The notes beneath the pieces were generated by a model. It saw only the letters and a list, made by a program, of their open reading frames with translations. It had not been told where the DNA came from and did not search any database. 64,000 bases of DNA from positions 1 to 64,000 of the forward strand of contig JBGCET010000005.1 of NCBI GenBank assembly GCA_045106555.1, written 5' to 3'. This document shows positions 50,343-59,414 of this stretch, one piece after another. This DNA is from JANQOZ01 sp045106555. Lineage in GTDB: Bacteria > Pseudomonadota > Gammaproteobacteria > Xanthomonadales > SZUA-38. Position 1 is the first letter of the stretch; each line of letters starts with the position of its first letter. The translations under genes and the position numbers were made by a program.

Positions 50343-52540
50343 GAATCGTCCGCGGGTTTACCACCGTAAGGCGTGTACGCATCCATGCCGTAAGCTCCGT
50401 ACTTCCCGTAGTAACGTTGAGTGCGGGCATCGACGGAATTTAGCACCGCTCCAATCAAATGGGCATTGACCCGTCGCAGCCGTTTTATTCCTGCCTGGAC
50501 GGCAGGAACCGGCGTGGAATCGCTACGAACCACATAAACCACAGATGTCGCCAGCTTCGACAAGACCAACGCATCACTAACCGCCAGTGTTGGTGCACAA
50601 TCCACCACAATGTAATCAAAACTCTGCGACAACTTATCCAACGCCGCAGCAAAAACTTGGGAGGACAACAACTCCAGCGGATTAGGTGGCGGATTGCCTG
50701 CCGGCATGACAAACAGCTGCTGCTTGCCTTCGGTGTCCATTTGCTGAATACAGTCCTTGAGATCGGCTTCTTCAGCAATGAAGTGAGACAGACCCTTGAA
50801 ACCCTTCTTCCGAGCCGTCGCCGTGGCGACCATTGGCCGGCGCATATCCGCGTCAATCAGCAATACCGATTTCATTTCCGACATGGCTCGTGCCAGATTG
50901 ACCGACAGGGTGGTTTTGCCCTCGCCAGGTACTGATGAGGTCACCAACAAGATCCGTTGATCCGCATCTAGATCCGATAGCAGAACTCCCGTACGTATGG
51001 TCCGGATGGACTCGGAAAATACGCTTTGACGGTTGTCTGAAAACGTACTGAAGGGCGCCAGGTCTTTCACTCCAGACGTCTTGAGCCTAGGTAAAACACC
51101 TAACACGGGCAAGCCAGATTTTGATTCCAGTTCCTCAGCCGACTTGAACGTGTTGTCCAGGTGTTCAAGTAAAAATGCCAGTGCAATCGCGCCCATCAGT
51201 GCCAGCGCAAATGCAACGGTTACGCTGCGCTTTTTGTTCGGCCATACCGGCGCGACTCCGGCCCGGGCACGCTCTACAACCCTCGCGTTGGCGGACTCGA
51301 TGTCACCGGCAGCTGAATTGGATTTGTACTGGGTCAGAAACTGCTCATAAATCTCTCGATTCTTGTCAGCTTCACGCTGCAAAGCCTGCAGGCGGAACTC
51401 CTGCCGGTCGATGGTCCGCAGCTGAGACTTCACCAGACCCAGTTCATTTTCCGCTGCACGCTCGGCTGCAATTGCCACCTGCAGCCGTCTACCGGCCTCG
51501 TCGCGAGCAATCTGAGACTGTTGATCCAGTACCGAGCGAGCGGACTCCAGCTCAGACCTTGCTTCGATCATGCGCGGATGTTTCGGACCGTAGCGCTGAC
51601 TCAGTTCATCCACATTGCGCTGAGCATCCAGCAGAGTATTGTTGGCTTTGGCCACCTCGGGTGCGTTCAGCAGGGCCCGATCCCGGGCAACTCCAGAATC
51701 CAATTGGTCCGCAGAGATTTGCGCATCCAGCCGCATCTGCCGGGCGACACTGAGTTTCTCGGTGGCCAACGTCAGCTCCTGATTGGCTACACTGTCGGCA
51801 CCCTGAACGCTGACAAGAGACTGAGAATCCAGAAAATTCTGAACCTCACGTTCGGACTGCTCCCAGGAATCTTTCAGCTCCACAAGGCGGCCGGTGAGAT
51901 AGTCCGTAGCGGCCTTACCCATCTCCACTCGACCATCAAGATTGTCGGCGATGTACGCCTCGGCCACCGCATTGGCAATAGTTGCAGCCTGACGAGCGTT
52001 GACGCTTTGGAAACTCACATCCACAAGCTGGCTGTTTCGTCTGGGGCTGACTTCAATACCGCCAACGATCCAGCTGACCAATCCGTCAACGCGCTCTACC
52101 TGAGTCTGGGGCGCCGGTTGCTCTCTGCGTAGCGCATCGGGCAGCAAATCGCGCCAGGAAAAACCGGCTGTCTCGGTGACCGTAGCGCTATCCTGCGGCT
52201 TTGCCAGCTCCAACGCTTCAACCACCCGCTCGCCAATCGCTCGACGTTTGATCAGGCCGTACTGCGTTTGATAGTACAGCCAGTGGTCTGTGTAACTGGC
52301 GTAGTTGTCCTGAACGGGAGAAAAACGCACTGGGCTGCTGTCGATCAGCAGCGTTGCCGTTGAGCGATAGATCGGCACCTGGCGTTGGGTATAGAGAGCT
52401 GCCAGGGCTGTGGCAAGTAACGTCAGAACGATGATGGCCCATTTGTGCTTGTTGATAACCCGCCATGCCTGGCGCAAATCGAAACGGCGCTGGGTTTCGG
52501 CGTCGTCGGGTATCTGAGTCTGCAAATTCAGCGACTGCAT
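50339..52540 (-). CDS. Wzc-like polysaccharide co-polymerase / BY-kinase
   Basis: A 733-residue inner membrane protein that controls chain length and export of exopolysaccharide. It has an N-terminal Wzz domain with helix 1 near residues 34-52, a long periplasmic coiled coil (about 190-410) and helix 2 around 440. The cytoplasmic bacterial tyrosine kinase domain has Walker A SSVPGEGKTTLSVN, Walker A' VLLIDADMRRPM and Walker B YIVVDCAPTL. The C-terminal tyrosine cluster (RYYGKYGAYGMDAYTPYGG) is where autophosphorylation occurs in Wzc. Length is typical. It precedes the unknown 217-residue gene with a 4-base overlap. Confidence 0.92.
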   Translation of the reverse strand: MQSLNLQTQIPDDAETQRRFDLRQAWRVINKHKWAIIVLTLLATALAALYTQRQVPIYRSTATLLIDSSPVRFSPVQDNYASYTDHWLYYQTQYGLIKRRAIGERVVEALELAKPQDSATVTETAGFSWRDLLPDALRREQPAPQTQVERVDGLVSWIVGGIEVSPRRNSQLVDVSFQSVNARQAATIANAVAEAYIADNLDGRVEMGKAATDYLTGRLVELKDSWEQSEREVQNFLDSQSLVSVQGADSVANQELTLATEKLSVARQMRLDAQISADQLDSGVARDRALLNAPEVAKANNTLLDAQRNVDELSQRYGPKHPRMIEARSELESARSVLDQQSQIARDEAGRRLQVAIAAERAAENELGLVKSQLRTIDRQEFRLQALQREADKNREIYEQFLTQYKSNSAAGDIESANARVVERARAGVAPVWPNKKRSVTVAFALALMGAIALAFLLEHLDNTFKSAEELESKSGLPVLGVLPRLKTSGVKDLAPFSTFSDNRQSVFSESIRTIRTGVLLSDLDADQRILLVTSSVPGEGKTTLSVNLARAMSEMKSVLLIDADMRRPMVATATARKKGFKGLSHFIAEEADLKDCIQQMDTEGKQQLFVMPAGNPPPNPLELLSSQVFAAALDKLSQSFDYIVVDCAPTLAVSDALVLSKLATSVVYVVRSDSTPVPAVQAGIKRLRRVNAHLIGAVLNSVDARTQRYYGKYGAYGMDAYTPYGGKPADDS

Positions 52541-52571
52541 AGTGGGTACCTGTCAGCGCGGCCAGGCCGCG

Positions 52572-53099
52572 TTAGAAAAAGCTCTCTTCGACGGTAAGAA
52601 TATCACCCGGCCCCAGTGGGTCATCCAGCGACACCCGGGTTCGATCTGACTCGCTGGCGCCGTCGCGCACCAGAAATATTTTCTTCAGCGACGCACGGTC
52701 TGTCGCGCCACCGGCCAACGACAGTGCCTTACGCACGCTCATGCCCGGTTCATAGCTGAAGTTGCCCGGTTCACGTACCGCGCCGCCAACGTAAAACGAC
52801 CGATACTCAACGATGCTCACCGAGACTTTTGGATCAATGAGGTAATCGCCTTTCAGTCCGTCATGTATGGCTTGTTTCAGCTGCTCAGTGGTCAGCCCAC
52901 CGACCCGCAAATACCCCAGAAATGGATAAGAAATTCGGCCGATCTCATCCACCCGAATCTGGGGTGACAGATCGTTCTCGCCATACACGGCAATCTGCAC
53001 CAGATCGCCAGGTGCCAGCAGATAATCCGCCTGGGCTGGCAGCGATAAACCTGCCATACACACGACAAATATCAGGATGAAATTCATTTTTGTGGTCAT
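52572..53099 (-). CDS. polysaccharide export protein (Wza-like, PF02563)
   Basis: A 175-residue exported protein of the Poly_export family with a signal peptide ending PAQA. The core YLLAPGDLVQIAVYGENDLS is the diagnostic N-terminal block. It is followed by an SLBB-like region (SFYVGGAVREPGNFSYEPGM) and DPLGPGDILTVEESFF. Unlike Wza it has no lipobox cysteine and is much shorter than the 370-residue canonical protein, so outer-membrane anchoring must differ. The beta-barrel encoded next may supply the pore. The frame allows ATG 53156; I choose ATG 53099 for the better signal peptide. Confidence 0.87.
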   Translation of the reverse strand: MTTKMNFILIFVVCMAGLSLPAQADYLLAPGDLVQIAVYGENDLSPQIRVDEIGRISYPFLGYLRVGGLTTEQLKQAIHDGLKGDYLIDPKVSVSIVEYRSFYVGGAVREPGNFSYEPGMSVRKALSLAGGATDRASLKKIFLVRDGASESDRTRVSLDDPLGPGDILTVEESFF

Positions 53100-53234
53100 C
53101 TTTCTGGCCGCCTCCCACCGGGTCAGCCGATCCCATAAGTAAGAGTAGATCGACATGATTCCCGTGTCACTTAAGTTTTACCTGCTCAATCAGACCCGAT
53201 TGGCGGCCGGCAGTTGCGATGTGGAAGCAATTGT

Positions 53235-54404
53235 TTACAAACTCAACTGCACCGAAAGCACCACCTCATTGCGGGAATAGTCAAAGCGATTGACCGGAGA
53301 ATCTCGCTCTACACGTCGGACGCCGGCGCCAAACAATAGCCAGCGACGAAATTGGTAATCCGCACTAAAACCCACCCGGCGAATGTCGTCGTCTCGCCCC
53401 TGGGGGCTGAAATCCTCGTTCAAGACGGATATATCCAGGGCCGTGACAAATCGTGGTCGCCAGTTGTGCCGCCAGGCCAGACTGGTTTCTTCACGAACCA
53501 GGAAATTTGCACCACCAAAGGCCTCATCGGTGGATCGGCGACTCAGCAGACTGATTTCTGCCCGTTGTCGGGGCCGCCAGGCGGCCGCTACTTCCCAGAA
53601 CGATCCACTGAAACCATCCAGTTCGCGATCATCAAAATCTCGAGACAGACGACCGATCAGGAAACGACCGTTGGTCTTGGCCGTCCCGTCCCATTGCAAG
53701 CCCAGCGCCGCGGAGCGTTCGTTACCGTCAAGGTTTGCGAATCGGTAGTCGGTTGTCGTCCGGGTCACCTGAGCCAGCAGAGACGTCCGACTGGCAAAGC
53801 GCCAGCCAAATTCCGCACCCAGGCGGCGCAGGTCGAAATTCCCCAACGAGGTGATGTCTCTATTATTGCGATAGGCTTTATCGCGCCCCTCAGCAAATAC
53901 TGCCAGGCGACCTCTCGCTCCGTCTGACCCGAAGGTATAGCGGCCACTTAACGTATCAACATCATATTCATCGACGTCGCGGTCCAGCGTTTCCAGGAAA
54001 TTCTCTCGCAAGCCCTCGCCACGACGGTCATGGCCACGATTGCGCGCAAGTCTCAGTAACAAATCGGACCGCACGCCGGGTCGGTAGCGCCATTGGCCCG
54101 ACAATTCATGGTCCTGGTAATCGTCCCGGTCGGAAGAGAAAAACTCTCCCTTGTCGATGCTGGCCTGGAATCGAATGTCGCTTCGCCGAGTCGCGGTTTC
54201 CAGCCGAACTGCGGGCTGGACCACCAAATATTCAGAGCTCAGCGCCGCGTCTGAACTTAACGTCAGGTTATCGTCTATGCCGACAGATATACCCAAAGTT
54301 GGATACAGATCCCAGCGACCAACGGAGACCGCAGCTTCCTGTGCGGAGGTTTGTCCTGCCAACAAAACCAGTAGCAGGCCTGCTCGATGGATATGTGTAT
54401 TCAC
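53235..54404 (-). CDS. outer membrane beta-barrel protein (BBP2_2-like)
   Basis: A 389-residue protein with a signal peptide (NTHIHRAGLLLVLLAGQTSAQ) followed by alternating polar/hydrophobic strands spanning the whole length. It ends with SVQLSL, a pattern of outer-membrane beta-barrels. Similar to the BBP2_2 family found in exopolysaccharide clusters, where it may form the outer-membrane conduit. The frame is open to TTG 54434. GTG 54404 gives the cleaner signal peptide, so it is used. An AT-rich inverted repeat lies in the gap upstream. Confidence 0.82.
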   Translation of the reverse strand: MNTHIHRAGLLLVLLAGQTSAQEAAVSVGRWDLYPTLGISVGIDDNLTLSSDAALSSEYLVVQPAVRLETATRRSDIRFQASIDKGEFFSSDRDDYQDHELSGQWRYRPGVRSDLLLRLARNRGHDRRGEGLRENFLETLDRDVDEYDVDTLSGRYTFGSDGARGRLAVFAEGRDKAYRNNRDITSLGNFDLRRLGAEFGWRFASRTSLLAQVTRTTTDYRFANLDGNERSAALGLQWDGTAKTNGRFLIGRLSRDFDDRELDGFSGSFWEVAAAWRPRQRAEISLLSRRSTDEAFGGANFLVREETSLAWRHNWRPRFVTALDISVLNEDFSPQGRDDDIRRVGFSADYQFRRWLLFGAGVRRVERDSPVNRFDYSRNEVVLSVQLSL

Positions 54405-54453
54405 TACCGTTTGATAATCCAGCACATGCCGCAATGACGGCGTTCGGCGCTAA

Positions 54454-54500
54454 GTTTAAATTAAAATAGAGAAAAGCGCAGTAGATGATTAAATTTAAAC
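54454..54500. repeat. AT-rich inverted repeat between ligase and barrel genes
   Basis: GTTTAAATTAAA (54454-54465) and TTAAATTTAAAC (54489-54500) are inverted with one mismatch and a 23-base spacer. It covers the gap between the O-antigen-ligase-like gene (stop 54495) and the barrel gene. The AT content stands out sharply in this GC-rich cluster, so it may be a promoter or an H-NS-type silencing site for the lower half of the EPS operon. Confidence 0.5.
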
Positions 54501-55901
54501 ACTTTTTCCCGAAATAGTGGGTGTGTTCAGGGACGCTGTTCCCAGCGCCACCGTAATCGTCAAATAGGCAGCACAGGCCGGAATATGGAGATTGAAATCC
54601 ACCAAACCCTGCAATACGCAGGCTGACAAAGCCATCACCACGCCAAAGCCCACGCCCTTCATGAGAGGGTTCCGCCGTGTGCCCATGGCCTTGACAGCAG
54701 ACCAAAGCCCGGTCAGTCCCCAGCTGACAAGCAACAAAAAACCGACCACTCCGTACTCAAGCAGGAGTTCCAGCCAATCGTTGTGGGCGTGATCAAACGT
54801 CTTGCGAAGATCCACCGGTCGGTAGGCCGGAAAAATCTGTTCAAACGTACCACCGCCCGAACCGAGCCAGAAAAAGTCGTTTGCTGCCGCCAGCGTTTCT
54901 TTGGAAATATTCAGTCTGTCGGAGTCGGCACTCACTCTCGCCACTTCGTTAAACTGCCCTGTGCCTTGCAGGCGCTGCACAACCTCTTCAAATCCGAACC
55001 AGGACCCCACCAGCAACACATCAATAATGACCAGTGTGCTGAGCAGCAACAGAACCTTTTTGGGCAATGGCCGCATGATCACCAACGCCAGTGCGGAAGT
55101 GCTGAACAAGGTGAGGAAAAACGCTCCGTTGCCCATTCTGGAGTGGCTGAGCACAAGCCCAATCACCATCACCACCAGCATCAGACGCAATCGCATTGCC
55201 GGACCCATCACCCAATGCAGAAAGTCGCGCACCCGGTTATTCCAGGTGTCCGCCGAGCGCGTGCGACCGGCGTTGCCCACCAACAGCCCGACACCCAACG
55301 CCAGTCCCGTCAACAGTAGGCCGGCAAAGTGATTTCGATTGACGAAAGTGCCGGTGGCAAAGCCGATCCCGTATTGCTTGGGTTCAAGCAACAGCCACTC
55401 TTTGCCGCTCAACGTCATTAGCGCGCCAAATAGCGCCTGAGCTAATGTCGCCACGATGATGCTCATGACCAACATCCGAATACGCCGGGGGGTTTGGCAA
55501 AAAAGTGCGGTGAGAACAAACAACCCGGCATAGAAGAAGGACTGCAGCGTGGTTAATGTCGACTGAAAGACATCGTTGGAAATAGCACCGAAAAACGGCC
55601 AGGGAACCAGTTGCACAACGTTGAAGCCCAGCCAGGCCGCCAGCAACGCGAGCGGTAATCGATATTGCCGCCACATGGCGCTCCATGCTGCGGCTGGCAA
55701 GGCCAATGCGGCCGTCGACAACAGAAGATAAACGCCAACTGTCTGCATCAGCCAAACAGGGTTTCGGTTGCTGCCCCAAAACAGTGGCAACACGAAGATC
55801 AGCGCGAGTAATGCGCCAAACAAAACCGATTCCAGATTCCAGCGCTTCAAACTGCGGGTACTTCGCTCACGTCCCGGCCTAACCAACGCCGTCTTCGCCA
55901 T
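54495..55901 (-). CDS. O-antigen ligase-like membrane protein
   Basis: A 468-residue polytopic protein (about 11-12 helices) of the Wzy/WaaL O-antigen ligase superfamily (PF04932). The periplasmic loop near RNHFAGLLLTGLALGVGLLVG and the later block FDHAHNDWLELLLEYG are family hallmarks. GSGGGTFEQIFPAYRPV contributes the conserved loop before it. In an exopolysaccharide cluster such proteins are usually polymerases. The N-terminus overlaps the WecA-like gene by 55 bases, so the true start may be further in. A second Wzy-like protein lies at the window's end. Confidence 0.85.
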   Translation of the reverse strand: MAKTALVRPGRERSTRSLKRWNLESVLFGALLALIFVLPLFWGSNRNPVWLMQTVGVYLLLSTAALALPAAAWSAMWRQYRLPLALLAAWLGFNVVQLVPWPFFGAISNDVFQSTLTTLQSFFYAGLFVLTALFCQTPRRIRMLVMSIIVATLAQALFGALMTLSGKEWLLLEPKQYGIGFATGTFVNRNHFAGLLLTGLALGVGLLVGNAGRTRSADTWNNRVRDFLHWVMGPAMRLRLMLVVMVIGLVLSHSRMGNGAFFLTLFSTSALALVIMRPLPKKVLLLLSTLVIIDVLLVGSWFGFEEVVQRLQGTGQFNEVARVSADSDRLNISKETLAAANDFFWLGSGGGTFEQIFPAYRPVDLRKTFDHAHNDWLELLLEYGVVGFLLLVSWGLTGLWSAVKAMGTRRNPLMKGVGFGVVMALSACVLQGLVDFNLHIPACAAYLTITVALGTASLNTPTISGKSV

Positions 55902-56911
55902 GCTCTTGCGAGCATCTGATGGTAAACCGCAGCCATGACGATAAATCCGTAAAAACGCCAGCTTTGGTCAATATTCAGCCATTGACCTGCCAGCCCAAGA
56001 CCAGCAAACACGATCGCCAGCAGCAAGATCAACAAGACGCTCCTGGCTCTGCCAAAGCCGGCCCGCAAGAACAAATGGTGGAGATGATCCTGGGCTGCGC
56101 GGAACGGTGATTCCCCAGCGCGTGGTCGCTCAATCATGACAAACACGGTGTCTAACAACGGTATCGCCAGTAGCCACAGAGCCGTAACCGGGTCTATTAC
56201 TCGAGCGTCCCCCTGGGACAGGTCAACAAACAACCAAGCCAGCAGAAACCCTAACCACAACGTTCCCGCATCGCCGAGAAATACCTGGGCTGCCCGGCCA
56301 GGGCGAAAATTCATCACCAGAAAAACCATCACTGCGGCGACGACCGCACATAACAACGGCGCTGTCGCCAGCTGGCTTTCGGCGATCGAAGCCGCCCCAA
56401 GACCGATCAGCGCAACCAGCACCAAGCCCCCGGAAAGACCATCAACACCGTCAGACATGTTAACCGCGTTAATCACTCCGACGGTGCAGAATACGGTTAC
56501 CGGCAATGCCAGCGCACCGAGGATCAGCTCGCGGGAATCCAACAACTGGCCAAATGACACTAGCTCGACGCCGCCGGCCTTAACCATCGCCAGAGTGGCC
56601 AAAATTTGTGCAGCGAACCGAGACCTCGCGGACAACTCCCTCAGGTCGTCGAGTAACCCAACCAATAGCAATGCAGCGCCAGCGGCAAACAGTATTCGGT
56701 ACTCCCCCAGAGATACCGGCACCATCAGCAATCCGAACACACAGCCACCGAAAATGGCGATGCCGCCTACCAGCGGGGTTGCACGTTCGTGGATTTTTCG
56801 TGATTGGGGGTGATCTACCAATCCCAGCTTCCGCGCCACGGGTACAAACGCCTTCAGCATCAGCAGGCAGCTCACGGCGGACACCACGGCGGCGAGCCAA
56901 TGAGAACTCAT
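55847..56911 (-). CDS. WecA-like undecaprenyl-phosphate sugar-1-phosphate transferase
   Basis: A 354-residue MraY/WecA-family enzyme (GT4 family glycosyl-1-phosphate transferase) with about ten helices that loads the first sugar phosphate onto undecaprenyl phosphate. Catalytic blocks: LLVGLLDDLREL (Asp pair), NAVNMSDGVDGLSGGL, FLGDAGTLWLGFLLAW, and RAAQDHLHHLFLRAGF (His-rich loop typical of WecA). ATG 56911 has GAGAGAGA upstream and overlaps the preceding glycosyltransferase stop by 4 bases. A longer frame to 56968 is not family-like. It starts repeat-unit synthesis. Confidence 0.91.
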   Translation of the reverse strand: MSSHWLAAVVSAVSCLLMLKAFVPVARKLGLVDHPQSRKIHERATPLVGGIAIFGGCVFGLLMVPVSLGEYRILFAAGAALLLVGLLDDLRELSARSRFAAQILATLAMVKAGGVELVSFGQLLDSRELILGALALPVTVFCTVGVINAVNMSDGVDGLSGGLVLVALIGLGAASIAESQLATAPLLCAVVAAVMVFLVMNFRPGRAAQVFLGDAGTLWLGFLLAWLFVDLSQGDARVIDPVTALWLLAIPLLDTVFVMIERPRAGESPFRAAQDHLHHLFLRAGFGRARSVLLILLLAIVFAGLGLAGQWLNIDQSWRFYGFIVMAAVYHQMLARAWRRRRWLGRDVSEVPAV

Positions 56912-58134
56912 GAAGTCTCTCTCTGAAATATTTGGTGAATACCCAATTCGCTCACCAATGCCTCCCAACGCTTGCAGGCATGATCAACGGAAAACTGGCT
57001 TTGCGCCAGCGCATTGGCTTTTCTTCCCATAGCCAGTAACCCTGAGCGATCACCGGCCGAGTCAATGATTACCTGTATCAAGGCCTCTGCGGACTGAACA
57101 ACATGACCACAATCATGGTGAGTAAGGTAATCCCCCAAGTCGCTATCGCGGGCGCCTAAATACACCATTGGGCGCCCCACCGCAGCGATCGGATAAAATT
57201 TGCTTGGCACAATCAAACCCTCCAGATGTGAATGCAGCGCCACCAAATGGAGGTCGGCTGCGGCCAGGGTTTCGGCCAGCTGATCTTCGGGTTGGTAGGG
57301 CAAGAATCGGCAGTTCGATAGTCTCCCACAACGATCCTTCAGTATTTTCATGCCCGCGCCGGCGCCAATAAATACAAACACCACATTGCCCTGCGAGCCT
57401 AACTGTTCGACGGCCCTCGCCACCGGTTCGGCGGGATGGGCTCGACCAAAATTTCCTGCATACATGACGATCAATGCATCGTCTGAAATACTCCAGGCCT
57501 GGCGCTTGCCATGTCCGCCGGCATGATCGCTCAGAGCAGCAACGTCGCAGCCGTTTTCAATCAAACACTGCTTTTCTTGGTCGATATTCAAGGCAGTGAC
57601 TTTGTCCGCCATTAGTCGGCCAATAACCACATTTTTTCGCGCAAACCTAAGACCCAGATTACGCATCCAACCTGCGACAGCGGCGGTTTTTCTTCCCACC
57701 ACACCCAACTCAACGGCCACCTCAGGAAACAGGTCCTGCAGCCAGTTCACCAAAATGCCCCTGCGCAGCGCAACAATCGGCCAAACGAAAGCCGACAACA
57801 TCGGCGGGTCTGTTTTGCAAACCACTACATCGCCTGGTCGAATTTTCCGCAGCAACCACCAGTTAACCGCCATTATGAAAGCCAGATAATCCACCGCACG
57901 CCCCACCAGATTGTTGCGCCCGAATCGACTGGTTGCCAGGCGTTGAATGTCGACCCCAGCATGAGCCTCATGGGAGCAAAGACGTGCCGTAGGGTCTTCG
58001 TAACGCTGGTTCGAGGCCAGCACACTGACTGGTAAACCTCGCTGAGCAAGACCAGCAGCCACGGAGGTCAGCACCCGCGAGGTGGCCGACTGGTCGGGGT
58101 AAAAGTAACGATTAATGAACACCATGCGTTTCAA
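56908..58134 (-). CDS. glycosyltransferase family 4 (WbuB-like)
   Basis: A 408-residue GT-B fold transferase. The N-terminal part has FINRYFYPDQSATSRVLT and VVVCKTDPPMLSAF. The C-terminal GT1-type domain has VMYAGNFGRAHPAEPVARAV and the acidic donor block LHSHLEGLIVPSKFYPIAAVGRP with the ExE-like loop. Its N-terminus resembles WbuB-like fucosamine transferases, but donor sugar cannot be predicted. Its stop overlaps the WecA-like start by 4 bases. The divergent glycosyltransferase at 58164 starts 29 bases away. Confidence 0.88.
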   Translation of the reverse strand: MKRMVFINRYFYPDQSATSRVLTSVAAGLAQRGLPVSVLASNQRYEDPTARLCSHEAHAGVDIQRLATSRFGRNNLVGRAVDYLAFIMAVNWWLLRKIRPGDVVVCKTDPPMLSAFVWPIVALRRGILVNWLQDLFPEVAVELGVVGRKTAAVAGWMRNLGLRFARKNVVIGRLMADKVTALNIDQEKQCLIENGCDVAALSDHAGGHGKRQAWSISDDALIVMYAGNFGRAHPAEPVARAVEQLGSQGNVVFVFIGAGAGMKILKDRCGRLSNCRFLPYQPEDQLAETLAAADLHLVALHSHLEGLIVPSKFYPIAAVGRPMVYLGARDSDLGDYLTHHDCGHVVQSAEALIQVIIDSAGDRSGLLAMGRKANALAQSQFSVDHACKRWEALVSELGIHQIFQRETS

Positions 58135-58163
58135 ATCGGCCCCAGCCTCCGTATTCTTAAGCC

Positions 58164-59414
58164 ATGAGTCATCGACTGCTGATTATCTGTCCGCACTTCG
58201 CGCCGACCAATGCTGCCGACAGTCATCGGGTACGGATCTGTGCTGAAGGCCTGCTTCGACAGGGCTGGGAACTGGACCTGATTGCGTGTCGGCCGGAAGA
58301 CCTGCCCATCAACCAGACCCCACTGCTGAACGCGGGGTTGCCACAGCAGTTGCGAGTTCACCGCGTTCCCAGTCAGCCCAACTGGCTGGGCCGACTGGTG
58401 GGATCCCAGACTACCGGCCGCAATGCGCGGCGCTTTATCGAGGATGCCGGCGACCGGCTGCTCGCGGAACATGCATTCGACGGCGTATTTTTTTCGACCA
58501 CGGCGTTCGGGCTCTTGCCTCTGGCCGTCCGGTGGAAAGAAAAGTTCAATGTGCCTTATGTCGTGGATCTTCAGGACCCGTGGCTGCAGACCTTGCCGGC
58601 CGGCGTGCCTGCCCCCGGTGGCCGGCTGCGCTTTGCTCTGGCCATGAGCCAGGCAAAAAAATGGGAATCTACAGTGGTCCAGGAAGCAGCTGGCATCGTT
58701 AGCGTGTCCCCTGCCTATGGTGATCAGCTGCGCCAACGTTATCCGGACCTTAGGCCACCGGCCTTTCTGACACTGCCGTTTGGCGCCAGCACCCAAGATA
58801 TAGCGCTGGCGCAAAGCGATCAGGTTTCCCAAACAATTTTTGATCCCGTCGAGCCCAACCACCACCTGGTTCATGTGGGTCGAGGCGGAGAAGACCTCTG
58901 GCCTTCGTTGCTGCCGTTGCTTCATGCCTTGCCTTCGGCAACATCGGCCACCCTGCACCTTATCGGCACCTCTTATGCGCCGCAGGATCGACAGCAAAAA
59001 ACCTTGTGGCCGCTGGCCGAACAGCTGGGGGTGGCGAATCAGGTTCAGGAGTACACCAATCGGATTGATTACTTTGAGGCAATTCGATGCCTCACCGACA
59101 GCACCGGCATTGTGGTGCTGACCTCCGCCGACCCGGCCTACAACGCGTCCAAGATTCATAACTGCCTGCTGGCCGGCCCACCGGTGTTGGCGCTGGTTCA
59201 CCCAAACAGCGTGGCCCAATCTCAGTGGCAGAACCTGGCGCCTCACCTGACCTTGGTGGACTGCCTCAGCAACGACGCTCAAACCCAGGTCAGCAGCTGG
59301 CTGAAAAACCTGCCCATGTCGCCAACCCGGATGAAATCCTATCCGTTTGAGGCACGGACACAGTCCGAGGCGTTGGGGAATTTTCTGTCTCAAGTACTGC
59401 TGCCTTCTCGCTGA
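58164..59414 (+). CDS. glycosyltransferase (GT4-like), opposite strand in cluster
   Basis: A 416-residue GT-B fold protein. The N-terminal Rossmann half opens LLIICPHFAPTNAADSHRV with VVDLQDPWLQTL. The C-terminal half has HLVHVGRGGEDLWPSLLPLL and YNASKIHNCLLAGPPVLAL, which aligns with the donor-binding segment of GT4 enzymes. It is the only plus-strand gene in the EPS cluster, divergent from the gene ending at 56908 and converging with the WcaF-like gene (25-base overlap). This insertion may reflect a later gene gain. Sugar specificity is unknown. Confidence 0.85.
   Translation: MSHRLLIICPHFAPTNAADSHRVRICAEGLLRQGWELDLIACRPEDLPINQTPLLNAGLPQQLRVHRVPSQPNWLGRLVGSQTTGRNARRFIEDAGDRLLAEHAFDGVFFSTTAFGLLPLAVRWKEKFNVPYVVDLQDPWLQTLPAGVPAPGGRLRFALAMSQAKKWESTVVQEAAGIVSVSPAYGDQLRQRYPDLRPPAFLTLPFGASTQDIALAQSDQVSQTIFDPVEPNHHLVHVGRGGEDLWPSLLPLLHALPSATSATLHLIGTSYAPQDRQQKTLWPLAEQLGVANQVQEYTNRIDYFEAIRCLTDSTGIVVLTSADPAYNASKIHNCLLAGPPVLALVHPNSVAQSQWQNLAPHLTLVDCLSNDAQTQVSSWLKNLPMSPTRMKSYPFEARTQSEALGNFLSQVLLPSR

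Noticed and set aside
58131..59393. 420-residue minus-strand open frame opposite the glycosyltransferase at 58164
   Set aside because: Its translation has no recognisable domain and is rich in Gln, Arg and His, typical of the antisense of a GC-rich gene. The plus-strand frame has clear GT-B motifs.
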